This document shows positions 5,682-6,058 of a DNA stretch of 6,058 nt, piece by piece (the first letter of the stretch is position 1; every line of letters begins with the position of its first letter). A program made the translations under genes and the position numbers. The notes beneath the pieces are model-generated. The model made no database searches. It saw nothing but the letters and a program-made list of their open reading frames with translations, and was not told the origin of the DNA. Origin of the DNA: Armatimonadota bacterium (GTDB lineage: Bacteria; Sysuimicrobiota; Sysuimicrobiia; Sysuimicrobiales; JACQTN01); contig JACQTN010000384.1 in NCBI GenBank assembly GCA_016210785.1, forward strand, positions 1 through 6,058. The letters are read 5' to 3'.

Positions 5682-6058
5682 GTGGGTGAGCGCATCCTGT
5701 TCTTGAGTGATGCGCAGGTGCGCCGGCTGCTGGACATGAGAGAGGCGCTGGCGATCTGCGAGGAGGCCTTCCGGGCCATGGCCGCGGGCCAGGTCACCTG
5801 GGGCCGGCCGCCCATGCTGGACCTGCCGCAGCACGGCGGCCACATCCGCTACTACGTGAAGGCCTGCTCGGTGGACACCATCCCCGCCGCGGGGTTTCGC
5901 GTGGTCGGCTACGGGCACAACGTAGAAGGGCGCATCAGTGGCACCGACACCCGGCACATCGTCCTGCTCGACCCCCACGACACGCGCAAGCTGATGATCA
6001 TGGATGAGCACTGGACGTATGCCCTGCGCACGGCGGCCTCCGCCGGCGTCGCGGCGCG
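5682..6058 (+). CDS. Ornithine cyclodeaminase/mu-crystallin family protein, 3'-truncated by the window edge
   Basis: This family of NAD(P)-binding enzymes includes ornithine cyclodeaminase, archaeal alanine dehydrogenase and ketimine reductase (mu-crystallin). The window holds 125 residues of a protein that is usually about 310-350 long. Seen: the N-terminal strand and helix ILFLSDAQVRRLLDMREAL (5-23), EAFRAMAAG (28-36), YYVKACS (57-63, with K60 at the position of the substrate-binding Lys), a HIVLLDPHD strand (92-100), and ALRTAASAGVAA (114-125), where R116 is the conserved substrate Arg of the 'RTaA' motif. The Rossmann dinucleotide site and the catalytic Asp lie beyond the edge, so the reaction cannot be assigned. 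The gene starts at GTG, 33 bases after the M24 stop, and is almost certainly in the same operon. Confidence 0.87.
   Translation, partial: MGERILFLSDAQVRRLLDMREALAICEEAFRAMAAGQVTWGRPPMLDLPQHGGHIRYYVKACSVDTIPAAGFRVVGYGHNVEGRISGTDTRHIVLLDPHDTRKLMIMDEHWTYALRTAASAGVAA

Overview
The window is a GC-rich (roughly two-thirds G+C by eye) bacterial chromosomal segment with every convincing gene on the + strand. Codons end mostly in G or C, three genes have clear Shine-Dalgarno sequences at normal spacing, and GTG starts occur. The gene mix is a luciferase-like oxidoreductase, a dienelactone-hydrolase-type esterase, an archaeal-type phosphoglycerate mutase, an M24 'pita-bread' enzyme and an ornithine-cyclodeaminase-family protein. 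That suggests an uncultured soil or sediment bacterium, for example from an actinobacterial, Chloroflexota-like or GC-rich candidate lineage. The sequence alone does not fix the phylum. I see no tRNA, rRNA, CRISPR array, insertion sequence or phage gene.

Layout. (1) 1-926: the 3' part of a luciferase-like (LLM class) flavin/F420 oxidoreductase, followed at 956-989 by an 8-bp perfect inverted repeat that may end its transcript. (2) 1083-1883: an exported serine alpha/beta-hydrolase of the dienelactone hydrolase type, followed by another hairpin at 1912-1949. (3) 1884-2238: a 355-base gap with no convincing gene, ending in an A/T-rich -10-like hexamer and a strong ribosome binding site. (4) 2239-6058: four closely spaced genes (gaps of 55, 64 and 33 bases), probably one transcription unit. 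They encode a DapF-family protein, archaeal-type phosphoglycerate mutase (ApgM), an M24-family metalloenzyme, and the start of an ornithine cyclodeaminase/mu-crystallin-family protein that runs off the window.

The most unusual observation is in the DapF-family protein. It has the whole DapF scaffold, but both catalytic cysteines are serines (S76 and S225), and the substrate-contacting Asn of the conserved FNxDGSE segment is Tyr67. The other substrate-binding residues (N16, N78, N165, N198, E217, R218) are present. It may therefore be a serine-serine variant with a different reaction or substrate, not a standard diaminopimelate epimerase. Two genes downstream, the M24 protein keeps all five metal ligands but lacks the two non-metal active-site histidines of peptidases, so it too may do something other than cleave Xaa-Pro peptides. 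With an OCD-family protein next to it, the cluster looks more like amino-acid-derivative metabolism built from repurposed folds than like lysine biosynthesis. ApgM itself looks like an ordinary intact glycolytic enzyme.
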